Shown piece by piece: positions 7,772 to 16,386 of a stretch of 64,000 nucleotides of DNA (its first letter is position 1; each line of letters opens with the position of its first letter). The position numbers were made by a program, and so were the translations under genes. The notes beneath the pieces are model-generated. The model did no database searches, was not told the origin of the DNA, and was given only the letters and a program-made list of their open reading frames with translations. Origin of the DNA: Opitutaceae bacterium (GTDB lineage Bacteria; Verrucomicrobiota; Verrucomicrobiia; Opitutales; Opitutaceae); contig JAUYAK010000043.1 of the NCBI GenBank assembly GCA_030693515.1, forward strand, positions 1 through 64,000, in the 5' to 3' direction.

Positions 7772-9370
7772 ATGACGCCCCGCCCCACTCCCATCGCACC
7801 GTGCCTCGTCGCGCGTCTGCTCCTCGCGGGATTCATCGGCTGCATGAGCCAGGCCGCCGGGCTGCGGGCGCAGTCAGACTCGACGTTCGGCTCCGGTCGG
7901 AACAACGGCGACGGATTCTCCTCGATGGATCAGCCGCGTGCGCGCCCCATCTTCCTCTATTTCCCGCCTAGCCCGCCCCCGCTCGGCCAGATGATCCCCT
8001 CGGTCGGCCTGGCCTCGGGCCGCAACCCCGCGCCGGCCGGGCTCGCCGCATTCGTCAGCGACATTTTCTATCCTGCGCTCGGCGTCCGGCTGGCCTCGCA
8101 TTCATTGAGCGACAAACAACGCGACCGCCTCGACCGCTACCGCGCCGACAAGACTGCGCTCCAGCAAGAGCTCCGCGCCACCCTCGACAAAATTCGCGAC
8201 GCCGAACCCGCCGCGCGCGACCAGGAACTCGCGGCTCTCGCGCGCGCGCAGGCCCCGCGCCTCGCCGCGCTCGAGCAGGCCGCCGAAGACCTGCGCCGCG
8301 ATCTCGTCCACGGGGAGGAGACCTGGTCTGCTCTCCGCGAATGGCGCCTGGGCGAGCGCGTCGAGCGCGGGTTCTCGCCCAACGAGATTGCGCAGGTCAT
8401 GCGCGGCTACGCCTTCTACTCCCATGCCCTCACGCCCGCCCAGCGCCGGCTGCTCCGCGAAATCCACCTCGAACTCACCGCCGCCGCCCCAAACGCCACC
8501 CATGCCACCGCCGCGCAGCCCTATTTGTTTTTCCCGCCCGAGCCCGCGCGCGTGCTGCTGCCGGATGATCTGCCCGCCGAAGTCGCGGCCCAAATCGCCG
8601 CCTACCAGACCAAAAAATCGCGCCTAAAAAAGGAACTCTACGACGCCGTCTTCGCCGAGGAGCGGCTCAAGCTCAGCTTCCTCCGCGCCAGCCCGCTGAA
8701 GACTCTGGCCACCGCGCAAGAGCCGGCCCTCGCCGAACTCGAGGCGCTCGCCGAGGAAATCCGCCGGGGCCTCGTGCAGCATGCATCGCCCGCCGCGCTT
8801 GCCGAGCGCTCTCCTCTCCCGCCCACCCTGCAGGCCCGCGTCGGCGCGCTCATCGCCAGCCACACCTCCCTCCAGCGCGACGCATCCGCCCGGCTCAATG
8901 AGCTCTTCGCCGCCCACCGCGACGTCCCCATGCAAACCTCCGTGCGCTTCGATCCGGACGGACTGAGGGTCGTCGTGATCGCCGCACCGCCGGGTCGCGG
9001 GGGCGGCAAGAAACAGCCCGATGCCCCCGCGCGCATCGCGGCCGTGCGCGCGCAAGCTGCGGTGGTGGCCGACGACTACGGCCGGCAAATGGCCGAGATT
9101 GTAAACGAGACCAACGCCCTCCGCGTCGAGATCGCCCGCACTCTCGGCACCACCCGCGCGAGTGCCCTCGATGCCGCGTTTGCGGCGGCAACGCGCGTCG
9201 CCGCCGCGCGCGAAACCGCCGGGCTTTATGGCGACTATCGCGTCGCGGTCTTTCAGCCAGGCCTTTCACCCGCGCAACGCCGGCTGCTCCTTGATGGCGT
9301 CGTGGCCGCCCTGGCCCTGCCCCTGCCGCGGGGCGAGCCGCAACCCACGGGCCGCCTCAACCGGTGGTAA
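7772..9370 (+). CDS. Secreted protein of unknown function with internal repeats
   Basis: I do not recognise this 532-residue protein. It begins with a hydrophobic signal-like segment (residues 11-33). Two clear copies of a helical repeat follow: about 111-180 (SLSDKQRDRLDRYRADKTAL) and 266-336 (AAYQTKKSRLKKEL), each ending in LAALEQAAEDLRRDLV-like text. A weaker third copy starts near 348. Each of the first two is preceded by an aromatic-proline motif (FLYFPPSP, YLFFPPEP). LTPAQRRLL and LSPAQRRLL occur after copies one and three and look like the LTxxQ motif of Spy/CpxP periplasmic proteins, but this similarity is short. The Arg/Glu/Leu pattern predicts antiparallel helices. It stands alone, convergent with the next cluster. 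Confidence 0.7.
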   Translation: MTPRPTPIAPCLVARLLLAGFIGCMSQAAGLRAQSDSTFGSGRNNGDGFSSMDQPRARPIFLYFPPSPPPLGQMIPSVGLASGRNPAPAGLAAFVSDIFYPALGVRLASHSLSDKQRDRLDRYRADKTALQQELRATLDKIRDAEPAARDQELAALARAQAPRLAALEQAAEDLRRDLVHGEETWSALREWRLGERVERGFSPNEIAQVMRGYAFYSHALTPAQRRLLREIHLELTAAAPNATHATAAQPYLFFPPEPARVLLPDDLPAEVAAQIAAYQTKKSRLKKELYDAVFAEERLKLSFLRASPLKTLATAQEPALAELEALAEEIRRGLVQHASPAALAERSPLPPTLQARVGALIASHTSLQRDASARLNELFAAHRDVPMQTSVRFDPDGLRVVVIAAPPGRGGGKKQPDAPARIAAVRAQAAVVADDYGRQMAEIVNETNALRVEIARTLGTTRASALDAAFAAATRVAAARETAGLYGDYRVAVFQPGLSPAQRRLLLDGVVAALALPLPRGEPQPTGRLNRW

Positions 9371-9377
9371 AGCCGCC

Positions 9378-10688
9378 TCACTTGCCCGACTTCGGGAGCT
9401 TGCTGCGATAAATGGGCACGGATCGCGGCGCCGTCGGCTGCGCGTCATTCTGCTCGAAGCGCGTCCACCCCGCGTTGCCGATGTAGAAAAAATCGCCGCC
9501 GGTGCCCAGGCACCCGAGCGAAGGCGCGGCCATCGCGAGGTGGCCGGACTCCAGCACCTTCACCGCTGCGACGGAGTCCGCCGTCTCCTCAAGCTGGATG
9601 CGCAGCACGCGGCTGGGCCGCACCCCGTTCTGGACCCCAAGCACATGACCGCCGGGGGCCAGCGCCAGGCCGTCAATGCCGATGAGCGTGGTGTCCGCCG
9701 GCGGTTCCAGCCGCCGCACCTGCCGCGCCGCGAGATCGACCCGGAGCAGGCCGGCGGCAAAATCAGACACCACCGCGACGTCGCCCATGAGCACGATGCC
9801 TTGGACCGACATGAATTCGGCACTCTGAACCCAGGGCTCGAGGGCGGCGCCGCCCGGCGCGAGCCGCCAAAGGATCGGCGCGCCGCTGTCCGTGACCCAC
9901 ACCGTGCCATCGTCGCCCAACGCGAGATCGCCGAGCACATGCGGGTGCCGATCGCCAGGCCCGCCACCGGCCGGGAACAGGCGCCGCACCGCACCGCTCG
10001 CGAGGTCAATTTCGGCGAGCGCGGCGCGGCCTTCCAGCTCAGGGGCAAAACCCCGCATCGCCGGCACCGCGGAGGTCGCCGCCCAAATCGTCCCGCTCGC
10101 CTCGTCGATCGCCAGGCCGAATACCCCGAAGAGTTCGTCGTCCTCCGGGGTGAGCCGGCGCAGCGTCTCGTCCTTGCCGCGCACCCAGATGGCGCGGTGG
10201 TGGACATCGCCGAAGAGAAACTCACCCGTCTTCGCCCGCCACGCGATTCCCTCCATGAGACCGGTCACCCCGCGCAGCGAAAACGCGACCTCGCCCGAGC
10301 CCGAGGGATGGGCGTTGGCCGCGATTTTTTTCACGACGGCCTCAAAATCCTTGCGCGTTTTCAACGGCGCAAAATCCGCGGATTTTTCCACCGGCGAATT
10401 CACCCCGAGCCGCGCGAACCGGCCCAGTGTCGCGATCGCATCGTCGGGTTTTTCCGCCGCAACCTGCGCGGCGGCGAGGTTGATCAGCATGCGCGGGTAG
10501 TCGGGCCGCAGGGCGACCGCCTCCTCCATCTTGGCGAGATAGGTGGCGGTATCCTTCTCCTCAGCCGCAGCGGTCGCCTCGCGCGCGAGGCGGAGAGCCA
10601 GCGCCGTCTCAGACTCCGCTGCGCGGGTTACACTCACACCCACCATCGCCACAAGTGCGGCGGAAAGACTAAAGACCGAGAATCGCAC
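9378..10688 (-). CDS. Secreted TPR plus beta-propeller (SMP-30/NHL-like) protein
   Basis: The ORF track joins this gene to out-of-frame sequence of its upstream neighbour. The real gene most likely starts at the GTG at 10688, which gives a good signal peptide (RFSVFSLSAALVAMVGVSV, cleavage after TRA), a 436-residue product, and a 20-base overlap with the previous stop. Residues 25-100 look like a TPR unit (YLAKMEEAVALRPDYPRMLI). The rest has repeated blades typical of SMP-30/NHL six-bladed propellers, for example GLAIDEASGTIWAA, DLALGDDGTVWVTDS and GLALAPGGHVLGV. Propellers of this group are either lactone hydrolases or binding scaffolds; I cannot identify the metal ligands, so no reaction is assigned. 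It is the last gene of a four-gene leftward cluster. Confidence 0.72.
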   Translation of the reverse strand: MRFSVFSLSAALVAMVGVSVTRAAESETALALRLAREATAAAEEKDTATYLAKMEEAVALRPDYPRMLINLAAAQVAAEKPDDAIATLGRFARLGVNSPVEKSADFAPLKTRKDFEAVVKKIAANAHPSGSGEVAFSLRGVTGLMEGIAWRAKTGEFLFGDVHHRAIWVRGKDETLRRLTPEDDELFGVFGLAIDEASGTIWAATSAVPAMRGFAPELEGRAALAEIDLASGAVRRLFPAGGGPGDRHPHVLGDLALGDDGTVWVTDSGAPILWRLAPGGAALEPWVQSAEFMSVQGIVLMGDVAVVSDFAAGLLRVDLAARQVRRLEPPADTTLIGIDGLALAPGGHVLGVQNGVRPSRVLRIQLEETADSVAAVKVLESGHLAMAAPSLGCLGTGGDFFYIGNAGWTRFEQNDAQPTAPRSVPIYRSKLPKSGK

Positions 10689-11772
10689 GCAGCACCGCCA
10701 TCGCCATATCGATCGGGCTGCCGCCGCCACCGCCACCACCCGGCTGACCGGCGCCTCCGCCACTGGAACTGCCAGAGCTACTGCCGGATTGCCCGCCCTG
10801 CTGGCCGCCTTGTTGACCGCCTTGCTGCCCGCTGCCGGACTGCCCGCCGCCCTGCTGGCCGCCTTGGCTACCACCTTGCTGGCCGCCCTGACTGCCTTGG
10901 CCGCCTTGGCCGCCACCACCGACCGACGCAATTTTTTGCAGGCCACCTTTGCCCGCGCCGACGACGCCGTTGGGATCGCCTTCGTCCCCGCCTTCCCCGG
11001 CTTGACCGGATTTCCCACTCTTTCCGCTCTTGCCCCCGCGCCCGGACCCGTTCTCACCCGCCCCGGCGTTGTCGGCCAGCCCACCGCTCCCATCGCCCGC
11101 ACCGTCGCCCTTGCCACCCGTGCCCGATTTGCCCGCGCCGTCTTTGCCCTCGGCCCCGGCTCCGGTGCCAGCGCGGATTTTATCGTCCATCGCGCCAAAG
11201 GCGTAGTCATCCTTCGCATTTGGAGTCCCATCGCCATCAATGTCGTCATCCTGGTCGTTCGGGATGCCATCGCCGTCCATGTCGTTGTCCTTGGAATTGG
11301 GAATGCCGTCGCCATCAAGGTCGCCGTCGGGTCCGCTGCGGCCGTCGGCGGAGATACGGCCCAGTTCGGGGGCGCCGCCGCCTCCGCCGCCTTCACCCCG
11401 CCGGCCCATCACGCCGGAAAACGTGAAGCGCACAAAATCGACCTGGCTCGTGTTAAGCGTGGCCCGGTGGCGGATCGCGGCGTCGCGCACGGTCTCCATC
11501 TCCCATTTGCGGCGGCGCGCCTCCTCCCGGTCCGCGATCGGGCCGAAGAGGCAGATGAGGTTTTCGTGACGGTAGCGGACATACCAGCCCTCGTCGCTCG
11601 GAGCGAGGCCGGTCGCATTGATGCCGGCATATTTGCCGCGAAATTCCTCTGCCGGCATCAGCATCAGATCAGGAATCGCCTCGACAGGATAGATAACCGT
11701 GGTCGCGCGGGCCAACGATGCAAAGCCTGCCGCGAGCGCGAGGCCGAAAAGGACAGTGGAGAGGGTTTTCAC
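10669..11772 (-). CDS. Secreted protein with TSP3-like aspartate repeats and Gly/Gln-rich tail
   Basis: The 367-residue product has a signal peptide (1-23, ending LARA) and an unrecognised N-terminal domain of about 95 residues. Around 147-189 come three consecutive DxDGDGxPN units (DLDGDGIPNS, DMDGDGIPND, DIDGDGTPNA). This is the thrombospondin type 3 pattern that binds calcium. From about 205 to 355 the sequence is low-complexity Gly, Ser, Gln and Lys (GGQQGGQQGG blocks), probably disordered. The short hydrophobic end, MAMAVLRAILGL, is unusual. The architecture suggests a cell-surface or matrix protein. It lies 23 bases after the other Gly-rich gene and overlaps the next one, so it belongs to the same transcript. 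Function unknown. Confidence 0.75.
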   Translation of the reverse strand: MKTLSTVLFGLALAAGFASLARATTVIYPVEAIPDLMLMPAEEFRGKYAGINATGLAPSDEGWYVRYRHENLICLFGPIADREEARRRKWEMETVRDAAIRHRATLNTSQVDFVRFTFSGVMGRRGEGGGGGGAPELGRISADGRSGPDGDLDGDGIPNSKDNDMDGDGIPNDQDDDIDGDGTPNAKDDYAFGAMDDKIRAGTGAGAEGKDGAGKSGTGGKGDGAGDGSGGLADNAGAGENGSGRGGKSGKSGKSGQAGEGGDEGDPNGVVGAGKGGLQKIASVGGGGQGGQGSQGGQQGGSQGGQQGGGQSGSGQQGGQQGGQQGGQSGSSSGSSSGGGAGQPGGGGGGGSPIDMAMAVLRAILGL

Positions 11773-11795
11773 GCGGAGGGAAATGCAGGGATATC

Positions 11796-12650
11796 CTACA
11801 GGCCGGCGGGAATCGCCCGGCCCTTTTCGACGCGATTGCCGGACTGCACCCCGGTCGGGGCCCGGCCACCAGTGCCAGTGCCCTTCTCGTGATGCTGAGT
11901 GTTGCCGGCCTGCTGTTGCGCGTTGGCCCCCGTGGCTCCGGCCATCCCCGGAGTAGGCTCGATGCGCATCGCGGAATCGCCGATGGTAACGGCGGAAGGT
12001 TTGCCATCCGGAGCACCAGCGGGATTGTTGCCGGCGGCTGTTTCACCCTGAAGCCCGCCAACCTGTGCACCGCCCGGCTGACCGCCACCCTGCGCGCCGC
12101 CTTGCTGGCCGCCCTGCTGGCCCGGCGGTTGACCGGCCTGCTGGCCACCTCCGGCCCCAGCCCCCCCGAGGGGATTGGGAATCTGCGGCAACCCGGCGCC
12201 CTGCTGCGCGGGATCGATGCCGAGGCCGCCGCCCGGGGGCAGTCCGGGCAAGCCACCTTGGCCGCCGGGCACCCCCATCGCACTCGGCAGACCGGGAAGA
12301 CCCGGCACGGAAATCTGTGGTGTTTTCTGCCCTTGATTCGGCTGCGTGCCGCTTCCGCCCGGACCATTGCCACCGACTTTGCCCGGGTTGGCATTCTCGT
12401 CGCCCGGCAATTCAAAGTCCCCGATCATGCCGTGCTCGGATTTTTTTGCGACGGGATGAGTCGAGCCATCCAACAAAGCCGGATCAGGCACCGGCCCACG
12501 GGCGGTGCCGCGCGCAGACGAGGATTTCGTCGCAGCGGTCGAGCCCGGCCGCGAGGAAGACGCCGGCGCATCAGCCGCCAAGGCTGCGCCCGAAAGCATG
12601 CAGCCGACGATGACACACGCGACCAAGGGACGGGAAGAAGTAAAGCGCAT
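11796..12650 (-). CDS. Secreted Gly/Pro/Gln-rich low-complexity protein
   Basis: A 284-residue protein with a signal peptide (about 1-25, GAALA before ADAP). A Ser/Thr-rich linker follows, then a long Gly/Pro/Gln-rich region (about 85-215, for example GGQQGGAQGGGQPGG) and a polar C-terminus. It shares the GQQGG composition with its downstream neighbour, suggesting both work in the same extracellular or periplasmic structure. No catalytic motif or known domain is visible. It lies 9 bases after the TPR membrane protein gene, so the two are almost certainly co-transcribed. Confidence 0.7.
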   Translation of the reverse strand: MRFTSSRPLVACVIVGCMLSGAALAADAPASSSRPGSTAATKSSSARGTARGPVPDPALLDGSTHPVAKKSEHGMIGDFELPGDENANPGKVGGNGPGGSGTQPNQGQKTPQISVPGLPGLPSAMGVPGGQGGLPGLPPGGGLGIDPAQQGAGLPQIPNPLGGAGAGGGQQAGQPPGQQGGQQGGAQGGGQPGGAQVGGLQGETAAGNNPAGAPDGKPSAVTIGDSAMRIEPTPGMAGATGANAQQQAGNTQHHEKGTGTGGRAPTGVQSGNRVEKGRAIPAGL

Positions 12651-12659
12651 GGGGAGAGA

Positions 12660-14369
12660 TCAGCCGCGGGAGATCGAGACCGTGCATGCGACCGTGACGG
12701 TCGGCGGCGTCGTGCCACTGCGGACTTGGAGGAGCATCTCGACATCGCGATAGCCCTTGCGGCTACCTATGACTTGATAGTCGCCGGGGAGCATCTTGAT
12801 GACATTGGTCTCAAACTTGGATGGCTGCCGGAAATTGGCGATCCGGACCCAAGTATTGCCGTCGGACTTGAAGGTCACCTCGACCGGCTTGTTCTGCGCC
12901 ATGAGGAGCGCATGCAGTTGCTGCACCCGATCGCTGTTGACGAGGTAGGACGGCTTCACAGCCATGGCCTCGTTGAACCGTTTGATGGCGGATTGAAACT
13001 CGGCTTTGTTGGCAAATTGCTCGGCGGCCTCAATGTATTTCTCGTATTGGAGGAGCGCACGAATGACGGTGCCGGCGCGGGTATAGCCTTCCTTTGCGTC
13101 GGTGTTTTCCGGCTCAAGCTCAAGCGTCTCGTTATAAGCTTCGCGGGCTTCGCGCCATTGGAAGGCCTTCTCGTGCGTGAAGCCGCGGGCCAGCGCTTTT
13201 TGCACCGACTCCTTGTGCGCGCTCTCCCGGGCCGACTTGAGCAAAGCCTGCACGTCAGTCTTCTGCGGATAGACTTTCAGCGCGGCCTGATACTCGGCGA
13301 TGGCCTTCGTCCAATCCTTCTCCTTTACAGCGGCGTCGGCGGCATTCTTGGCACTGGCAAACTTGGTCTCCTTCTCGAGCCGGCTCGCGCGCGACTGGCC
13401 CTCCTGCGCGGCCGCCGACTGGCCGTCGAGGGCAAAGGCTTTCTTGTAGGATTCGGCCGCATCAGCGAAACGCGCCTCCTGTTCGAGCTTCGCGCCCTGC
13501 TGCAGCAGCGCATAGACGCGGTCGATGTTCTCGGCGCGCTTGAGTCCGGCGACGGCAATTTCGTTGCCGGAGGATTTCTCCAGCGCCGCCTGAAACGCCT
13601 GCTGCGCTTCCGCTTTCTCACCCCGGGTGAGGGCGCGCTGGCCGGCCACGAGGCGATCGCGCACATGGTCGGCAAGGAGTTCCTCGGCTCGTTTCAACTG
13701 CGCAAACCCGGTGTCGAAGACTTCTTTCGCGCCGATGAAATTGCCTTCGCTGAGCAGACGGTTGCCGGCGGCCGCGGCAGAAAACGCCTCGTCCAACGCC
13801 TCGGGGGCGAGCGGACGCGCGACCTCGAGTTCCCTCACCCGGAGAAGAATCTTGTGGTAGGCCTGCTGCGCCTCGCCCCGGATTTTGACGTTGGCGCTGA
13901 ACGCCTCGATGTCGCTGCGCAGGGCCTCGAACACTTGCAGCGCACGACCCCACTGGCGCTCCGCAAGGAGATGTGAACCCGAATTGTAATCGGTCTCCAT
14001 GCGCACCAGTTCCTGCACCTGCCGCGGGTGATCGGCCGGCATGCGCCGCAGCTCGCCCAGTGACTTGGTCGCAAGATCGCGCAGCTGCTCGGCCTTGGTC
14101 TGGGCGCGAAACGATGCGTTCGCGTCGGCCACCGTCTCGCCCTCCGCCATCGCCGTAACGCGGGACGAAAACACCTCAGGACCGAAGACGAGCTTGATGC
14201 CGCGGATGACAAGGCCCGCGCACAGCAGCAAAGCCACGAAACCACCGAAACCCCAAGCCAAGATGCGCGGCACGGTCCATTTCGATCGCGCCTGCTCGCG
14301 ACCGGCGTCCGGGTTCCAATGAATGATACGGCGTTTTTTCGCGGAATTATGATCGGGTTCCTCGGCCAT
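12660..14369 (-). CDS. Membrane-anchored TPR protein with C-terminal PEGA-like domain
   Basis: The 569-residue product has a basic cytoplasmic N-terminus, one membrane helix (about 36-58, ILAWGFGGFVALLLCAGLVI) and then a helical region with several TPR-type units. Examples are AIAEYQAALKVYPQKTDVQA, AREAYNETLELEPENTDAKE and AIKRFNEAMAVKPSY. The last 80 residues are beta-rich with the PEGA-like pattern LPGDYQVIGSRKGYRDVEM. Both tail regions should lie outside the inner membrane. TPR scaffolds of this form often organise envelope or surface complexes. It heads a four-gene leftward cluster with two Gly-rich secreted proteins and a propeller protein, so it may be their assembly platform; that role is inference. 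Confidence 0.75.
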   Translation of the reverse strand: MAEEPDHNSAKKRRIIHWNPDAGREQARSKWTVPRILAWGFGGFVALLLCAGLVIRGIKLVFGPEVFSSRVTAMAEGETVADANASFRAQTKAEQLRDLATKSLGELRRMPADHPRQVQELVRMETDYNSGSHLLAERQWGRALQVFEALRSDIEAFSANVKIRGEAQQAYHKILLRVRELEVARPLAPEALDEAFSAAAAGNRLLSEGNFIGAKEVFDTGFAQLKRAEELLADHVRDRLVAGQRALTRGEKAEAQQAFQAALEKSSGNEIAVAGLKRAENIDRVYALLQQGAKLEQEARFADAAESYKKAFALDGQSAAAQEGQSRASRLEKETKFASAKNAADAAVKEKDWTKAIAEYQAALKVYPQKTDVQALLKSARESAHKESVQKALARGFTHEKAFQWREAREAYNETLELEPENTDAKEGYTRAGTVIRALLQYEKYIEAAEQFANKAEFQSAIKRFNEAMAVKPSYLVNSDRVQQLHALLMAQNKPVEVTFKSDGNTWVRIANFRQPSKFETNVIKMLPGDYQVIGSRKGYRDVEMLLQVRSGTTPPTVTVACTVSISRG

Positions 14370-14637
14370 GGCGGGTGGGGGTGGCGGGTTGGAAGATTGG
14401 AGACGTGACGTGCTATGACGGCTGGGCCGGCACTTGGTTAGACGAACACTGCGGTCGGTTGTTCAGATTGGGGTCGAAACCTGAAGCGTTGTGAACATGT
14501 GAACATGACCCTGAAATGCAAAGGGCATTCCAAATTCCACGGTGTTTTTTCGTAACGATTCGGTCGTCCTGCAGCCCGGGCACTTGCCAATTTTGACCTT
14601 CTCCTCATACCTTCTGTCCAGCCCCGCCACGAAAGCC

Positions 14638-15453
14638 ATGAACGCACCGGCCCGCCTCCTCGCCTCCGCCTTTTCCGTCCTGGTCCTTGCCTCGTGCTAC
14701 CAAGTGCCCGTGACAGGCAGAAACGCGATCAACTTGGTTGATGACAAAGAGCTCACCAAGATGAGCATCACGATGTTCGACGACCAGAAGCGCCGCACCA
14801 AAATCTCCCGTGATCCTGAGCGCCTCGCCCAGCTCCAGCGGGTCGGCGAACGCATCTCCAAGGTGGTATTCTGGGACATGCCTGATGCCGACTGGGAGTT
14901 TGTCGTTTTCGACAGTCCCGAGGTCAATGCGTTCGCGATGGCCGGGGGCAAAGTCGGGGTTTACACCGGCCTGTATAAAGTCGCGAAGACCGACGACGAG
15001 GTCGCCGCGGTCATTGCCCATGAAATCGCCCACGTGACCGCCAAACATGTGCATGAGCGCCTCTCCCGCGACTTGGCGGTGCGCACGGTCGGGGCGGTCG
15101 GCATGATCGGCGGAGCGGTCGCCGGTGCGCCCGGCCTCACCATCGACATGCTGGGCGCGGCCTACGGGCTTAGCACGGAACTCGGCGGCTTCGCTTATGA
15201 TCGCCGCGCCGAGAAGGAGGCGGATTATATCGGCCTCATGTATATGGCCCGCGCCGGCTACGATCCACGCGCGGCCATTCAAGTGATGGAGGCGCTCGAC
15301 GCCCAATCGTCCAACGAACCGATGCCACCCGCCTTTCTATCCACTCATCCCACCGGCCCCGAACGCATCATCCAACTCATGGACGCCATGCCCAAGGCCC
15401 TTGAGGAAATGGAAAAAAGCACCTACCGCACCGGCCCCAAGATCGTGAAGTAA
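14638..15453 (+). CDS. M48-family metalloprotease lipoprotein
   Basis: A zinc protease of the LoiP/BepA-like M48B group, active in the periplasm on envelope proteins. The ATG at 14638 gives 271 residues with a clear lipoprotein signal (LASC, Cys20). It carries the zinc motif HEIAH at 128-132 and the third-ligand region AEKEAD at 191-196. The NAFAMAGGKVGVYTGL stretch before the HEIAH helix is a hallmark of the group. There are no C-terminal TPRs, so it is LoiP-like in size rather than BepA-like. It stands alone and ends at a strong shared terminator. Confidence 0.92.
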   Translation: MNAPARLLASAFSVLVLASCYQVPVTGRNAINLVDDKELTKMSITMFDDQKRRTKISRDPERLAQLQRVGERISKVVFWDMPDADWEFVVFDSPEVNAFAMAGGKVGVYTGLYKVAKTDDEVAAVIAHEIAHVTAKHVHERLSRDLAVRTVGAVGMIGGAVAGAPGLTIDMLGAAYGLSTELGGFAYDRRAEKEADYIGLMYMARAGYDPRAAIQVMEALDAQSSNEPMPPAFLSTHPTGPERIIQLMDAMPKALEEMEKSTYRTGPKIVK

Positions 15454-15461
15454 GAAGGCCT

Positions 15462-15492
15462 AAAAAAAGGCGGACCGCTCAGTCCGCCTTTT
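15462..15492. terminator. Bidirectional rho-independent terminator
   Basis: A stem with core GGCGGAC / GTCCGCC and a 6-nt loop is flanked by a run of seven A residues on the left and TTTTCG on the right. It lies between the convergent M48 and YugP-like protease genes. It reads as a terminator in both directions, and is stronger for the leftward transcript, which gets seven T residues. Confidence 0.85.
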
Positions 15493-15539
15493 CGCCATCC
15501 GAGGACCCGTCACGGCTGACAGGAGCGAGCCGAAGCCGC

Positions 15540-16229
15540 TCAATCGTCCCGCCGCCCTGACAGCAGCATGAGGATGTGCAGCAAGCTCCCTAGCGCCGCC
15601 ACAAACCCCGCCACGTAGGTGAGCGCCGCGGCATCGAGCGTCTGGTGCACGCCCGACATTTCATCGCGATCGACAATGCCGAGGTTCACTAACTGGGCCT
15701 TGGCCCGGCGGCTCGCGTCAAACTCCACGGGCAGCGTGACCAACTGAAAGAGAACGATCAGGCCCAGCGCCACCGCACCCATCGTGAGGAGCATCCCGCC
15801 AAACGCCGAGCCGATGAGCACGATGCCGAGGATCAGGACAAAGTTGGACACGCCCGCGGCAATCTGAGTGGCCGGCGCGAGCGTCTGCCGCACCGTCATC
15901 ATCGAATAGCCGACCTTGTGCTGGATCGCATGACCCGCCTCGTGGGCGGCCACCCCCAGGGCAGCTAGGCTGGTGCCATGGTAATTGTGTTCCGATAACG
16001 CGAGCCGCTTGTTCATGGGGTCGTAGTGGTCGGTCAATTCGCCGGGAACCTGCACAATCTCGACGTCGCTGATGCCGGCCGAGTCCATGACTGCTTGTGC
16101 AGCTTCACGGCCCGTGATGCCGCCGCGAGAACGAATCTGCACATTCTTGGCGTAAGCGCTCCGGATGCGATACTGCGCATACAAACCGAAGAGCATCGGA
16201 ATAATGATAAGGATGATCCAGATGAGCAT
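15540..16229 (-). CDS. YugP-like membrane zinc metallopeptidase
   Basis: A 229-residue integral membrane protein of the Zn_peptidase_2 (YugP) family. An N-terminal membrane helix (MLIWIILIIIPMLFG) is followed by a cytoplasm- or periplasm-facing catalytic region with HEAGH at 96-100, and later hydrophobic segments near 125-165 and at the C-terminus. The start at 16229 matches the family's usual N-terminal helix; the extra 59 residues in the ORF track are not hydrophobic or conserved-looking. Substrates of the family are unknown. It is convergent with the M48 protease gene. Confidence 0.87.
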   Translation of the reverse strand: MLIWIILIIIPMLFGLYAQYRIRSAYAKNVQIRSRGGITGREAAQAVMDSAGISDVEIVQVPGELTDHYDPMNKRLALSEHNYHGTSLAALGVAAHEAGHAIQHKVGYSMMTVRQTLAPATQIAAGVSNFVLILGIVLIGSAFGGMLLTMGAVALGLIVLFQLVTLPVEFDASRRAKAQLVNLGIVDRDEMSGVHQTLDAAALTYVAGFVAALGSLLHILMLLSGRRDD

Positions 16230-16386
16230 AGGTGGTGGTGGGTTAAATGTGGATTGAGCGCGCGCAACGATGGGTCGCGCACCCTGCACGTTAACCAATC
16301 CTGTGAATTTTCCAGAGTATTCGGCCCGATTGGAAAACGCCGACGGCGCTTCCAATCGCGTCAACCCCCGGCTGGGCGGCAGCGGC

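Noticed and set aside
10740-10915. Short DNA repeats that could be mistaken for a CRISPR or satellite array
   Set aside because: They are codons for the GGQQGG low-complexity tail; spacing and length vary and there are no unique spacers.
10689-11396. N-terminal 236 residues of the 672-residue minus-strand ORF
   Set aside because: They overlap the TSP3/Gly-rich gene out of frame and are Ala/Thr/Arg nonsense; the propeller gene starts at the GTG at 10688 with a good signal peptide.
11718-13976. 752-residue plus-strand ORF opposite the TPR and Gly-rich genes
   Set aside because: The minus-strand genes have signal peptides, TPR units and tight spacing, while this frame has none of these features.
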